Source: an uncultured Altererythrobacter sp. (GTDB lineage: Bacteria > Pseudomonadota > Alphaproteobacteria > Sphingomonadales > Sphingomonadaceae). Taken from it: a DNA stretch of 64,000 bases. The notes beneath the pieces are model-generated. The model ran no database searches. It worked only from the letters and a program-made list of their open reading frames with translations, and was not told the DNA's origin. The position numbers and the translations under genes were made by a program. Location: assembly GCA_913056125.1 (NCBI GenBank), contig CAJXNC010000003.1, positions 248,001 through 312,000 on the forward strand. Reading direction: 5' to 3'. Positions 20,707 through 30,868 of this stretch are shown here, in pieces; within the stretch, counting starts at the first letter, position 1, and every line of letters begins with the position of its first letter.

Positions 20707-22077
20707 TCAGCTTTGCGATTTCGCCCGATTGGGACGCCGTCGCTGACGGCGCGACTGGCCTTCCGAACGCTCCCCGCGCGGGGTCACGCGGGCATCGGGA
20801 TTGCGCTTGGGACGGCTGTTCTTGGCCCGCTGGCGACGATTGGAATTGCCCCCGCGACCTTCCCTGCGCTCATCCGAATGCTCGGCTCCCGCGGCTTTGC
20901 GCGAAGGCTTGGGCAGGCGCGCAGCCTGAGCCACGAAGTCCTTGGGCAGCGGGGCAGGGGACAGCTGCACGCCGGTCAGCCGCTGGATGTCGCGGATGTA
21001 GCTTTTCTCGTCCGGCGCAACATAGGAGATCGCCAGGCCAGAGCGCCCGGCACGCGCGGTGCGGCCGATGCGGTGCACATATTGTTCGGGCACGTTGGGA
21101 ATTTCGAAATTGAACACGGCGGAAACGCCGGGCACGTCGATCCCGCGAGCGGCGATGTCGGTCGCGACCAGCACGGGTATGCGGCCGGCGCGAAACCCGT
21201 CGAGCGCGCGGGTGCGTTGGGCTTGCGTCTTATTGCCATGGATGGCGGCAGCCTCGATCCCGGCGGCGATGAGGTGGCGTACCACGCGGTCCGCGCCATG
21301 CTTGGTCCGGGTGAAGACGAGACAGGATTCAATCTCGCCGGATGCCAGGCCCTTCTGCAACGTCAGGGTCAGCAGGGCCTGCTTTTCCTTCTGCTCGATG
21401 AAGGTCGCGAACTGGTCGACGCGTTCTGCGGTGGTCGATTGCGGGGCCACTTCCACCTTCACCGGATCGGTGATGAAGCGCTTGCCAAGCTGGGCGATCT
21501 CGTCCGGCATGGTGGCGGAGAAGAACAGGCTCTGGCGCTGGCGCGGCAGAAGGTTGGCGATGCGGGTAAGCGGCTTGATAAAGCCGAGGTCCATCATCTG
21601 GTCTGCTTCGTCGAGCACGAAGATGCCGACATGGTCGAGCACCAACGCGCGCTGTTCGATCAGGTCGAGCAACCGGCCGGGCGTGGCGACAAGGATATCG
21701 ACGCCGCGGCGCAGCGCGTTGATCTGCTTGCTCACCGGCACGCCGCCAAAGACGGTCTGTACCGAGAGATTGAGGAAGCGCGCATAGGCGCGGGCATTGT
21801 CGGCGATCTGCGCGGCCAGCTCACGCGTGGGCGAAAGCACCAGCATGCGGCAGCCCTGCGGATAGCGGCCGGTGCTCTCCTGCGCGAGGCGGTGGAGCGA
21901 AGGCAGCATGAATGCGGCGGTCTTGCCGGTGCCGGTTTGCGCGATGCCGAGCAGGTCGCGGCCTTCGAGCAGGGCGGGAATGGCCTGGCGCTGGATCGGG
22001 GTCGGGTCGTTGTAACCCTTTTCCTCGAGCGCGCGCAGGATAGGCTCGGCAAGGCCGAGATCGGAAAAATAGGACAT
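20707..22077 (-). CDS. DEAD/DEAH-box RNA helicase, RhlE-like
   Basis: AQTGTGKTAAFMLP, PTRELAAQI, VLDEADQMMDLGF, SATMPDEI, HRIGRTARAG motifs; basic C-terminal tail. Confidence 0.95.
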   Translation of the reverse strand: MSYFSDLGLAEPILRALEEKGYNDPTPIQRQAIPALLEGRDLLGIAQTGTGKTAAFMLPSLHRLAQESTGRYPQGCRMLVLSPTRELAAQIADNARAYARFLNLSVQTVFGGVPVSKQINALRRGVDILVATPGRLLDLIEQRALVLDHVGIFVLDEADQMMDLGFIKPLTRIANLLPRQRQSLFFSATMPDEIAQLGKRFITDPVKVEVAPQSTTAERVDQFATFIEQKEKQALLTLTLQKGLASGEIESCLVFTRTKHGADRVVRHLIAAGIEAAAIHGNKTQAQRTRALDGFRAGRIPVLVATDIAARGIDVPGVSAVFNFEIPNVPEQYVHRIGRTARAGRSGLAISYVAPDEKSYIRDIQRLTGVQLSPAPLPKDFVAQAARLPKPSRKAAGAEHSDERREGRGGNSNRRQRAKNSRPKRNPDARVTPRGERSEGQSRRQRRRPNRAKSQS

Positions 22078-22509
22078 GAAAAGCACTCGTCACTTGGGGC
22101 GCACCGGATGGATTCCGGGCGCGAATTGGGGCCTTAAAGGCGACCCAAGCGTGACACGGGAAGCTTTGGCAGTAATTGCGACCGCTAGTCGGTGCCGGTC
22201 CTTACCCTGTTGGAAGTGGGCAGGCTCACGCTTGCATCCGATTGCACGACGGTTTCGTGCCGGTCGCCGCGCCAGATAGAGAAGTTTCAGCAGAAAGCAA
22301 GGAAATTACACGAACGGGCGAGCCCTGATGCACCTGCGTGTCACAACGTTTCACCGCAGGATCGGCTCGCACCGTCCCCATTTATCGAGAATCTGCGGGA
22401 ACCGTTCACTCGCAATCGCGTCAGCCCTGAACGGTCGGACAAGCCGCAACAGTGGGGCATCTGCAAGGATGGCGCGCAGTGCGACCGGAGAAGTTTGAAG
22501 GAGCAGAAT

Positions 22510-23409
22510 ATGCCTATCAATTCACGTACCCCCACAGCCCTTGCTCTGGTGGCCTTGCTGGCCGTGTCGGCGACGGGCCTCTCCGCCCAGGAACTGGAGC
22601 CGACCGATCCCGATACGCAGATCACCGTTTATGGTTCTGCCCCGGCCGATCTTTCCGGGCTCGAAGCCGGGCCGGAGCTGGAAGGCTTCATCTCCGCCCG
22701 TCACGGCAATGAGTTGCAGGTCACAGGCGCGAATGGCCTGAACACCGATGTGCTGGTCGCCGAAGCTACCGATATCCGCGGGCGCGGGGGCTTTCTTGGC
22801 CTTGGTCGCACCGATCGCGCGGAAGATGCGCTTCTCAACGGCCTTCCTGTGACCGTGGAGACCGTGCAATGGGATGGCGGTCTTGTTGCGAGCCGGATCC
22901 GTTTCAGCAATCGCGATTACGAGACTGCCGCCATGATCCGCGGCGCCACCGCGCAGCAATTCGCTGCCCATGACGAAGCGATCGAGGAAAATGCGCTGGC
23001 GACCGAGGCGCTTCGCGGACGCGTGGCGAATATCGACCAGTACAACATTCGCGGCACCACCAATGTCTATTTCGACACTGGCAAATCGGCGCTGTCGAAC
23101 GAGGCGCGGGCAGAGCTTTGCGCCGCCGCCGACCAGGCGCGCAGCATGGATAATGCCCTGCTGCTGGTGGTCGGATACACGGATTCCACCGGTAGCCAGG
23201 AATTCAACCAGGTGCTCAGCGAGCGCCGCGCGGGCAGTGTGGTCAATTACCTGCAGCAGCAGTGCGGTTGGGCACCCTACCGCATGCTGACCCCGACGGG
23301 CATGGCCGAAGCCGACCCGCTGGCGGACAACACCACGCCCTATGGCATGGCGCAGAACCGCCGCGTTGCGGTGAACGTGCTGGTCAGCAAGGCTGTCGAC
23401 GAAGGTTGA
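22510..23409 (+). CDS. OmpA family protein with N-terminal DUF5666/OB-like region
   Basis: Signal peptide; C-terminal VYFDTGKSALSNEARAEL...VVGYTDSTGSQEFNQVLSERRAGSVVNYL OmpA motif. Confidence 0.85.
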   Translation: MPINSRTPTALALVALLAVSATGLSAQELEPTDPDTQITVYGSAPADLSGLEAGPELEGFISARHGNELQVTGANGLNTDVLVAEATDIRGRGGFLGLGRTDRAEDALLNGLPVTVETVQWDGGLVASRIRFSNRDYETAAMIRGATAQQFAAHDEAIEENALATEALRGRVANIDQYNIRGTTNVYFDTGKSALSNEARAELCAAADQARSMDNALLLVVGYTDSTGSQEFNQVLSERRAGSVVNYLQQQCGWAPYRMLTPTGMAEADPLADNTTPYGMAQNRRVAVNVLVSKAVDEG

Positions 23410-23417
23410 TAATGCAC

Positions 23418-23439
23418 GGGGCGGGCGAAAGTCCGCCCC
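23418..23439. terminator. Probable intrinsic terminator / stem-loop
   Basis: GGGGCGG-GCGAAAGT-CCGCCCC between convergent OmpA-like and PilZ genes. Confidence 0.55.
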
Positions 23440-23453
23440 TGCTTTCCTTCAGC

Positions 23454-23963
23454 TCAGTGCGAGATCGGCAGGAAGCCGAGCGCGAAAACGAATGCGCCCA
23501 GGATGACTATCGAAATCGCCGCCATCGCGAGCAGGAACCAGTCTGAAACCGGCACCGGCTGATTGGCATCGAAATCCGAGACGGCAGGCCAGCTTTCCTG
23601 GCGCTGACCTGCTGCGGAAGGAGCTTCGGCCGGGGAGGCCAGAATGACAGCACTGACGCTTGCCTGGTTGATCGGCTCGTCGAACTCGGCGCCATAGACC
23701 GGCGGAGTCTCGCCCGGAGCCGAACGCACGATCCTTGCAGCGACGAGGCCCGCCTCGGGGATATCGACTTGCAGGGTCTCTCCCACTTCGAGGTGAGCGG
23801 ATGTCTGGATACGCATGCCGGATCTGGAAAGATCGAGCAGCAGCACACGCTTGGCGCCCTGGCGTGCGGCGGCATCGAAGCCGAACTTGATGGCGCGCCT
23901 CTTCTCTCCGCGCTTTTCCGGCGAGAGGGCGTGATCGGATAGGCTTGCGATCTGTGGCAGCAC
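23454..23963 (-). CDS. PilZ domain protein with C-terminal TM segment
   Basis: GEKRRAIKFGFDAAARQGAKRVLLLDLSRSGMRIQTSAHLEVGETLQVDI (RRxxR-like and D/NxSxxG motifs); probable GTG start at 23963. Confidence 0.75.
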   Translation of the reverse strand: MLPQIASLSDHALSPEKRGEKRRAIKFGFDAAARQGAKRVLLLDLSRSGMRIQTSAHLEVGETLQVDIPEAGLVAARIVRSAPGETPPVYGAEFDEPINQASVSAVILASPAEAPSAAGQRQESWPAVSDFDANQPVPVSDWFLLAMAAISIVILGAFVFALGFLPISH

Positions 23964-24042
23964 GGCTTTTCTCCGCTGCCAACAATCGAGCAAAGGTGTA
24001 AATTGTGCGTTAAGCCCGTTGCGAGCCGACTTGCCCTGCAGT

Positions 24043-25215
24043 TCAGCGCAGCTCTTCGGCGAGGATCTCTTCGACCCGGGCGCGAGGCGGGAAACCCTCG
24101 GCGACCCAGCGCTTCTCGACCGCCTGCAGGATTCGAGCGACTTCGGGGCCCTTGCCGACGCCGCGTTCGACGATCTCGCCGCCCTTGAGCGGGAGGACGG
24201 GAATTTCCCAGTCGAGCACGGGGGCCGGGTCTTCTCCGAGAAGCAGCATCCGGTCCCGAGCACATTCGCGGCCCACGCGATAGGCGAGGGCCTTGGGGGC
24301 CTGCGAATCGTCCTGGCCTCGTTCGGCGCAGCATTTAAGGTGCTTGCGCTGGTCGTTCGAAAGCTTGAGCCGCGCGGCCACCTTGCCGGCAATATCCGGA
24401 TCGGGCGGAATAAGCGCTGCCATGCGCCGCAAGGCAAAGGGTTCCACCTTGCATGCCACTTCATAATCGAGCAGCCGCTCGAGCAGCATGATCTCGTCCC
24501 CTTTGGCCTCGGGCAAGACCACTGGCAGCACGCCGAGCGTGTTCATGCGCGTCACAGCATGACCCGGTTCCTTCAGTGCCAACAGATTGAGCAGTTCCAT
24601 CGCCACGCGCTCTCGGCTGAGGCCCTTGAGCGTGCTCGCCAGTTCCTGACAGGCCTCCTCCGCTTCGTTGTCGACCTTGCAGCCGAAACGTGCCTGGAAA
24701 CGGAAATAGCGCAAGATGCGCAGGTGATCTTCCTTTATCCGTTCGCGCGCATCGCCGATGAATTTGACCCGCCGCTCCTCGAGATGGAGCAGTCCGCCGA
24801 AATAGTCGAACAGTTCGAGAGTCTCGGGATCGGCATAGAGCGCGTTGATGGTGAAATCGCGCCGCGCTGCGTCGTCCTTCCAGTCCTCGGCATATTTGAC
24901 AGTTGCGCGGCGGCCATCGGTCGAGACGTCATGCCGCAGCGTAGTGATCTCGACATTTCCGCCCGGAAGGATGGCAGTTACGGTGCCGTGATCGATCCCG
25001 GTGGGCACGGTGCGAATACCGGCCTTCTTGCACAGCTCGACGACTTGTTCCGGCATATGCGTGGTCGCGGCATCCACATCGGCGACATCAGCGCCCAACA
25101 GGGTGTCGCGCACCGCGCCGCCGACCCAGCGGATTGTGCCATTGCCGAGCGCGGCCACGAGCTCGGCCAAATCCTCGCGCTGGTTCCATTCGGCTTCGGG
25201 CAGGGTGGTCGTCAT
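24043..25215 (-). CDS. cca: CCA tRNA nucleotidyltransferase
   Basis: WVGGAVRDTLLGADVADVDAATT, ARRDFTINALYADP, FRFQARFG motifs. Confidence 0.93.
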   Translation of the reverse strand: MTTTLPEAEWNQREDLAELVAALGNGTIRWVGGAVRDTLLGADVADVDAATTHMPEQVVELCKKAGIRTVPTGIDHGTVTAILPGGNVEITTLRHDVSTDGRRATVKYAEDWKDDAARRDFTINALYADPETLELFDYFGGLLHLEERRVKFIGDARERIKEDHLRILRYFRFQARFGCKVDNEAEEACQELASTLKGLSRERVAMELLNLLALKEPGHAVTRMNTLGVLPVVLPEAKGDEIMLLERLLDYEVACKVEPFALRRMAALIPPDPDIAGKVAARLKLSNDQRKHLKCCAERGQDDSQAPKALAYRVGRECARDRMLLLGEDPAPVLDWEIPVLPLKGGEIVERGVGKGPEVARILQAVEKRWVAEGFPPRARVEEILAEELR

Positions 25216-25811
25216 GCCACCAGCTCCTGCCATGCGAGGCGATGAGAGAGATTGCTCAAGATGCCCGCCGTGATGCCCCAGATGCGATGGCCTTGCCAGT
25301 TGATCTCGATATAGGCGCGCTCATGCCCCTTGAAGAGTCCTACCTTTTGCTCATGGTTTGCCGGGTCGAGCACAAACCGTAGTGGCGCTTCGAACCAGTC
25401 ATCCACTTCGCGCGGATCGGGCGATATGGAAATGTCGGGCGGAACGACGCCGAGGACGGGGGTAAGGTCGTAGCCCGAGCCGGTGGCGAATTGTGCCGCC
25501 TCGCCAACCACGCGCACGGCCGATGGAGTGATGGAGAGCTCCTCTTCCGCCTCCCTCAGGGCGGCTTCTATCGCGCTCTCGCCCGCCTCGATCTTGCCAC
25601 CGGGAAAAGCGACCTGGCCGGGATGACTTTGCATGGATTGCGGGCGGTGCGTCAGGATCACGCCGGGTTCGGAACGCTCGGTCACCGCGATCAGCACGGC
25701 AGCGGGGCGCCTGCGTTCCGGGACAAAGCGGCCATCATCGTGCAGGCCTTTTGCGCCGATATGCGCGCTGCCTTCGAACAGGCGGCTCACCCGGTCGAAA
25801 AACGTGCTCAT
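25212..25811 (-). CDS. NUDIX hydrolase, CoA pyrophosphatase-like
   Basis: FPGGKIEAGESAIEAALREAEEELSI Nudix box. Confidence 0.93.
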   Translation of the reverse strand: MSTFFDRVSRLFEGSAHIGAKGLHDDGRFVPERRRPAAVLIAVTERSEPGVILTHRPQSMQSHPGQVAFPGGKIEAGESAIEAALREAEEELSITPSAVRVVGEAAQFATGSGYDLTPVLGVVPPDISISPDPREVDDWFEAPLRFVLDPANHEQKVGLFKGHERAYIEINWQGHRIWGITAGILSNLSHRLAWQELVA

Positions 25812-25868
25812 CGCTTGAATGTCCGGCCTGCGTCAAAGGGCATGCAGGCTAAATGGCAGCAAGGCCTG

Positions 25869-26399
25869 TCAGTTCCAAGGGCCGAGCGTGCCTTCGTGGG
25901 GGAGGACTGCCGGATTGGCGCAGCGCACCAGCAGGCGCTTGGGATCCCACGGGCCGGGTAGGGTCCAGCCCCCTGTGTGCTGCGCGGTGAAGCCGAACTT
26001 GCTGTAATAAGGCTCGTCCCCGATCAGCACTTGCGGCAGCGGAGCGGCCGAATTCGCGGCCAGGGCTTCGATCGCTGCGCTCTGCGCCGCCATCAGTGCG
26101 CGACCGAAGCCCTCTCCCTGGCGTTCGGGAAGCACGGCGACGGGGCCGATCATCAGCATGGGATGCGGGCGACCGGCAGCATCGGTCAGGGCGACCGGAT
26201 AGGCCTGGATCGTCGCGACGAGCATGTCGTCTTCATCCAGCGCGGCAAAGCTGAGCGCGGGTAGGGCCTGAGTTCCCTCACGCACCTTGTAGGCGGTGCG
26301 CGATTGCCGCCCAGGTCCGAAGGCCCGGTCGAGCAATTGCTCGACCAGCTCGGGATCGACTCCCTCGAGGGGAATCAGGCTGAGCGCGGCATCGGTCAT
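25869..26399 (-). CDS. GNAT family N-acetyltransferase
   Basis: MIGPVAVLPERQGEGFGRALMAA acetyl-CoA binding motif. Confidence 0.88.
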   Translation of the reverse strand: MTDAALSLIPLEGVDPELVEQLLDRAFGPGRQSRTAYKVREGTQALPALSFAALDEDDMLVATIQAYPVALTDAAGRPHPMLMIGPVAVLPERQGEGFGRALMAAQSAAIEALAANSAAPLPQVLIGDEPYYSKFGFTAQHTGGWTLPGPWDPKRLLVRCANPAVLPHEGTLGPWN

Positions 26400-26465
26400 G
26401 GGAGCGCGCCGATAGGACCCGGCGCGCCGCCATGCAATTGTTTCAGCCGTTACTGTGTTCGGCCT

Positions 26466-27665
26466 TTATCCGGCTGGCGTGAGGTGCAGAAGCTTGCCGC
26501 GCGGGCCATCCTCCAACACCCAAAGCGAGCCATCATCTGCCTCGACGATGTCGCGCAGGCGGCTGGGGAAGGCATAGCGTCCTTCTTCCGTTGCGCTACC
26601 GGTGCCCGTGGCATCGGTAGCAACGCGCACGATGGACGTAGTGCCCAGATTGGCGATCAGCGCCTGCCCGGTCCAGTCGGCAAACAGGTCTCCGCGATAG
26701 AAGATGAAATCGCCCGGCGCGATGACCGGCGTCCAGTAAATGGCGGGCTTGGTGAAGCCGTCATCCTCCGTGTGGTCGGGAATATCGGTGCCGCGATAAT
26801 TGATGCCCATGGAGCGGATGGGCCAACCGTAATTGTTGCCCTCCATCACCTTGTTGATCTCGTCTCCTCCGCGCGGACCATGTTCGAGATCCCAGAGCTG
26901 GCCATCGGCATCGAATTGCAGGCCCAGCAGGTTGCGATGGCCGTAGGACCAGATCTGGTCGGTCGGGCTGCCCATGTCGGCAAAGGGGTTTCCGGCAGCA
27001 GGGGAGCCATCGAGGATGAGGCGCACAACCGTGCCGAGATTGTTGGACAGGTCCTGTGCTGGATCCTGCTGCTGGCGGTCGCCGCTCGAAACGAAAAGGT
27101 ATTCTCCGTCGGGCGAAAAGGCGATCTTGTGGCTGAAATGGCCATTGCTCGCGATGGCGAGGCTCTGCTGCCAGATTTCCGTCAGGCCCTCGATGACGCA
27201 GCTATCGGCCTGCTCGCAGACGAGCGTTCCGCGGCCAAGTGCTGCGCGGCGCGCATCGCCTTCGTCGGCCTTTGCCCAGGACAGGTAGATCGTGCCGCTT
27301 TCGGCATAGTCGGGCGCAAATGCGATATCGCCAAGCCCGCCCTGGCCACCATAGGCGACTTCGGGAAGGCCGCTCTCGATCGTTCCCAGGCTTCCGGTGG
27401 CGGGATCGTAGAACTTCGCCGTGCCGCCCTTTTCGGTGATGAAGAAACGGCCTGTGGTCGGCTCGATGGCGATGGCCCAGGGTTCGGCGAACTGGCCGTG
27501 GCTTTCGGCGGTAAAGGGCGAGCCTGCTTCAAGCTCGATGGCTTCGCCCGAGACGACCGCTGACGAAGTTGCCGCTGAAGGACTATCCCCCGTCTGTGCA
27601 GCGCTGCAGCTTGCAGCGAAAATGGCGACCGGGAATAGTGTGGATGTCAGGATTTTACGGTTCAT
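26466..27665 (-). CDS. PQQ-dependent sugar dehydrogenase-like lipoprotein
   Basis: Lipobox FAASC; LPEVAYGGQGGLGDIAFAPDYAESGTIYLSW, YGHRNLLGLQFDADGQLWDLEHGPRGGDEIN. Confidence 0.9.
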   Translation of the reverse strand: MNRKILTSTLFPVAIFAASCSAAQTGDSPSAATSSAVVSGEAIELEAGSPFTAESHGQFAEPWAIAIEPTTGRFFITEKGGTAKFYDPATGSLGTIESGLPEVAYGGQGGLGDIAFAPDYAESGTIYLSWAKADEGDARRAALGRGTLVCEQADSCVIEGLTEIWQQSLAIASNGHFSHKIAFSPDGEYLFVSSGDRQQQDPAQDLSNNLGTVVRLILDGSPAAGNPFADMGSPTDQIWSYGHRNLLGLQFDADGQLWDLEHGPRGGDEINKVMEGNNYGWPIRSMGINYRGTDIPDHTEDDGFTKPAIYWTPVIAPGDFIFYRGDLFADWTGQALIANLGTTSIVRVATDATGTGSATEEGRYAFPSRLRDIVEADDGSLWVLEDGPRGKLLHLTPAG

Positions 27666-28299
27666 GCTCTCAGGAACTCCCTCTCGCGATTTCGGCGCCC
27701 GGCTTGCCCCGGATGCCCTTGTTGCGGGCGTTGACGAGGCAGGGCGCGGACCATTGGCGGGGCCGGTTGTGGCGGCTGCCGTGCTGCTATGCAAGCCGGG
27801 ACCAAAGGGCATAGGCGATTCCAAGAAACTGAGCACTACGAAGCGTGAGAGACTGGAAGTTGAAATCCGCCAGAGCTGTGCCTTCGGTATTGGCGTGGTC
27901 GAGCCGGAAGAGATCGACCGGATCAACATCTTTGCGGCGACGATGCTGGCCATGACCCGGGCGATGGAGCGCCTGTGTGAAGCTGTGGGAACGGAGCTTG
28001 CAATGGCACTGATCGACGGCAATCTGACGCCCGATGGCCGCCATCCAGACTGGCGCTGGCCCGCCCGCGCGATTGTTGGCGGGGATGGCAAGGAGGCGAG
28101 CATCGGGGCTGCCTCCATCCTCGCCAAGACCTGGCGTGACAGGATCATGGTGGAGGCGGCCAAGGAGCATCCCCATTACGGCTGGGAGCGGAACAAGGGA
28201 TATGGCTCGAAGGAGCATATGGAGGCGTTGCGCCTCCACGGTCCTACGCCGCTGCACCGGCGCAGCTTCGCACCGGTGGCGCAATTGGCATTGCTGTGA
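27664..28299 (+). CDS. rnhB: Ribonuclease HII
   Basis: VAGVDEAGRGPLAGPVVAAAVLL, GDSKKLS, MALIDGNL motifs. Confidence 0.94.
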   Translation: MLSGTPSRDFGARLAPDALVAGVDEAGRGPLAGPVVAAAVLLCKPGPKGIGDSKKLSTTKRERLEVEIRQSCAFGIGVVEPEEIDRINIFAATMLAMTRAMERLCEAVGTELAMALIDGNLTPDGRHPDWRWPARAIVGGDGKEASIGAASILAKTWRDRIMVEAAKEHPHYGWERNKGYGSKEHMEALRLHGPTPLHRRSFAPVAQLALL

Positions 28300-28347
28300 A
28301 ACCACTGTAAGCGACATCGACAATTGCCATGACTTGTCGGACCGGTC

Positions 28348-29097
28348 ATGGGCTTGGAAACACGGCGTATTGGAGAGAAGATCTTGGGACTTAGGCAGCT
28401 CATCAAGCAACCGTTCCAGCCGATCATGCGCGCCCGCCGTGCTGCAGAAGCGACGAGGTCGCTTCATCCGCGTACATGCCCGATGTGCGGTTACCGTGGC
28501 TATTTCGACGCCTATGGGCGCCCGCCGCGGCTCGATGCCATGTGCCGTTCCTGTTTTTCGCTCGAGCGGCACCGGCTTTTCTGGCTGTGGTTTCGGGACA
28601 ATAGCGACAAATTGCTGGAGCCGGTGGTGCATTTCGCGCCCGAGAAGATCTTCGTCTCGCGCTTTCGAGAGGCCCTCGCCGATTATCGCACGAGCGACCC
28701 GATGATGGCTGATGTCGATTTGCGGCTCGACCTTGAACAGCTCGACCTGCCCGACGATTCCGTCGGCACGGTGATCTGCAATCACGTGCTCGAGCATGTC
28801 GACGATACCAAGGCCATGGCGGAGATCTATCGCGTGCTGAAGCCGGGCGGCCTTGCCATTCTTTCCGTGCCCATCGTTGAAGGCTGGGAAAGCACTTACG
28901 AAGTAGATGGCATCACCTCGGAGCACGATCGCGAATTGCATTTTGGCCAATATGACCATGTGCGATATTTCGGCCGGGATTTTCGCGACCGGCTCAGGAA
29001 TGCGGGCTTCTCGATCGAGGAAGTCACAGCCGAAGGCCCAGCCGTGATCGAATATGGTTTGCAGCGCGGCGAAAAGGTTTTCCTCTGCAGCAAATGA
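28348..29097 (+). CDS. Class I SAM-dependent methyltransferase with N-terminal zinc-ribbon-like CxxC pairs
   Basis: CPMCGYRGYFDAYGRPPRLDAMCRSC; NHVLEHVDDTKAMAEIYRVLKPGGLAILSVP. Confidence 0.85.
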   Translation: MGLETRRIGEKILGLRQLIKQPFQPIMRARRAAEATRSLHPRTCPMCGYRGYFDAYGRPPRLDAMCRSCFSLERHRLFWLWFRDNSDKLLEPVVHFAPEKIFVSRFREALADYRTSDPMMADVDLRLDLEQLDLPDDSVGTVICNHVLEHVDDTKAMAEIYRVLKPGGLAILSVPIVEGWESTYEVDGITSEHDRELHFGQYDHVRYFGRDFRDRLRNAGFSIEEVTAEGPAVIEYGLQRGEKVFLCSK

Positions 29098-29107
29098 AGT
29101 GAGCGCA

Positions 29108-30004
29108 ATGGGCTTTTCCGAAGGGTGTATCGAAAGCCAGGAAGGCCACATCATCCTCATCACCGGGGCCAATAGCGGCATTGGCTTCAGCGCAGCCAAG
29201 ATGCTGGCCGGGCAGGGCGCGAAAGTGCTGTTCGCCTGCCGCAGCGAGGCTAAGGCGCGCGCGGCAATGGCGCAGCTGCGGGACTATTACGACGGGGATG
29301 TCGATCTCGGTTTCGTCCCGCTCGACCTGGCGGATCCTGCCAGTATTCGCGCGGCAGTGGAGCAGGTGGAACGGCTGGATGTGCTGATCAACAATGCCGG
29401 GATCATGAACCCGCCACTTCGCCTGACCGATCTGGGCGTGGAATCGCAATTTGCCACCAACCACCTCGGACATTTCGCGCTGACCAGCTTGCTGCTTCCC
29501 AAGATTGACGGGCCGGACCCGCGCGTGGTTTCCGTCGCCAGCCTTGCCCACCGCCGGGCGGCAATCGACTTCGACAATTTCGACGGTAGCAGGGGCTATC
29601 GCGCCATGCAGTTCTACGGCCAGAGCAAGCTGGCCAATATGCTCTTCTTCGCCGAGCTCGACCGGCGACTGCGCGCTATCGGATCGCCGATCAAGGCGAT
29701 GGGCTGCCACCCCGGGCTGGCCGGGACCGGACTGGGCAATGGCGTGCTTGAGAACATGGTCTTCAAGCTGGCGGGTGTGTTCTTCAACACGGCCGACGCC
29801 GGGGCCTTGCCGACCTTGCAGGCTGCTACCGATCCCGAAGCGCAGGGCGGGGACTATTACGGGCCACAGGGCTTTGGCGAAACCCGGGGGGCCTCGGGCA
29901 AGGCGAGCCGAACCGCGCAGGCGGCCGATCCGCAGCTTGCGGCGCGTTTGTGGAATGTCTCGGTAGAGCTGACCGGAGTGGATCCGGGATTGGTTCCCGC
30001 CTAG
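29108..30004 (+). CDS. Short-chain dehydrogenase/reductase
   Basis: ILITGANSGIGFSAAKMLA, NNAGIMNPP, YGQSKLANMLF. Confidence 0.93.
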   Translation: MGFSEGCIESQEGHIILITGANSGIGFSAAKMLAGQGAKVLFACRSEAKARAAMAQLRDYYDGDVDLGFVPLDLADPASIRAAVEQVERLDVLINNAGIMNPPLRLTDLGVESQFATNHLGHFALTSLLLPKIDGPDPRVVSVASLAHRRAAIDFDNFDGSRGYRAMQFYGQSKLANMLFFAELDRRLRAIGSPIKAMGCHPGLAGTGLGNGVLENMVFKLAGVFFNTADAGALPTLQAATDPEAQGGDYYGPQGFGETRGASGKASRTAQAADPQLAARLWNVSVELTGVDPGLVPA

Positions 30005-30699
30005 CCGGCGAAGGCCTTGGCTCGCAATTCCTCGATATAGCCGCCCGCAAATCCTTCGAGGATAGCCGGATCGGCGGGCAGTCCCCCCTGTTCGTCCGAC
30101 TTGCCGCCAAGTTCGTCACGGCTGTTGACCTTGGGGAAGGGCGCATCGGGCACGGGCACGCCGAGGAAATTGCATAGCGGCTCCCACCCTTCCTTCGGGT
30201 GGAAAACCAGCAGCCGCTCGGGCGCGATCGTGTCGATCACAGCCTGGTTATGCGCCTTGTACCATTCGGTCATGAAGGCGCGGTCGGACAGTTTGCCGCC
30301 GCCGAAATCGCGCAGATATGTTCCCTCGAACATCGTCATCAGTGGCGAGCCTTCGAGCGAGGCGAGCATGCGCGGCGACATGATCGTTTCGCTGACCGAT
30401 TCGAACCACGTATCCGGATCGCGCACGGTCAGCAGGACCTTGGCATCGGGGTAATATTCGGACAGCTCGCGCCAGTAAGTGCTGGCGGGGAAATCGGTGG
30501 TCGAGCGATAGCCGTCGAAGATCGCATCCCAGTCGGGCTTGCCGTCGGCGACGTCCTGCCACAGCGGGATGTTCCTCGTCGCCCCGCGAAACACCTCCGC
30601 CATGTGGTAGCACGGACCCATGCCGATGTGCTCGAGTGCGAATTTCATCGAGAAGGTTGCGGTCCGACCCGGACCTGCGCCGATTACTTCCAGAGCCAT
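30001..30699 (-). CDS. Sulfotransferase family protein (Sulfotransfer_4-like)
   Basis: VIGAGPGRTATFSMKFALEHIGMGPCYHMAEV, AKVLLTVRDPDTWFESV. Confidence 0.85.
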   Translation of the reverse strand: MALEVIGAGPGRTATFSMKFALEHIGMGPCYHMAEVFRGATRNIPLWQDVADGKPDWDAIFDGYRSTTDFPASTYWRELSEYYPDAKVLLTVRDPDTWFESVSETIMSPRMLASLEGSPLMTMFEGTYLRDFGGGKLSDRAFMTEWYKAHNQAVIDTIAPERLLVFHPKEGWEPLCNFLGVPVPDAPFPKVNSRDELGGKSDEQGGLPADPAILEGFAGGYIEELRAKAFAG

Positions 30700-30868
30700 G
30701 TGATCCCCCGAGTTGAGTGGTTTCACGTTGACCCAGAATACCGGCACGAGCAACGGGAATTCCTCAGAGCAGGGTCGCTACCGGCCCAACACATTGCCCG
30801 TGCTTGCAATTTTCGGCTATCCCCAGCTTCCGCGTGTCCCGGAAGGGGAAACGAGGGAGGGAGAGTTC

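Noticed and set aside
20680-22137. 485-aa plus-strand ORF
   Set aside because: Antisense to the DEAD-box helicase with complete motifs.
24019-25245. 408-aa plus-strand ORF
   Set aside because: Antisense to cca.
27787-29199. 470-aa minus-strand ORF
   Set aside because: Antisense to rnhB and the methyltransferase.
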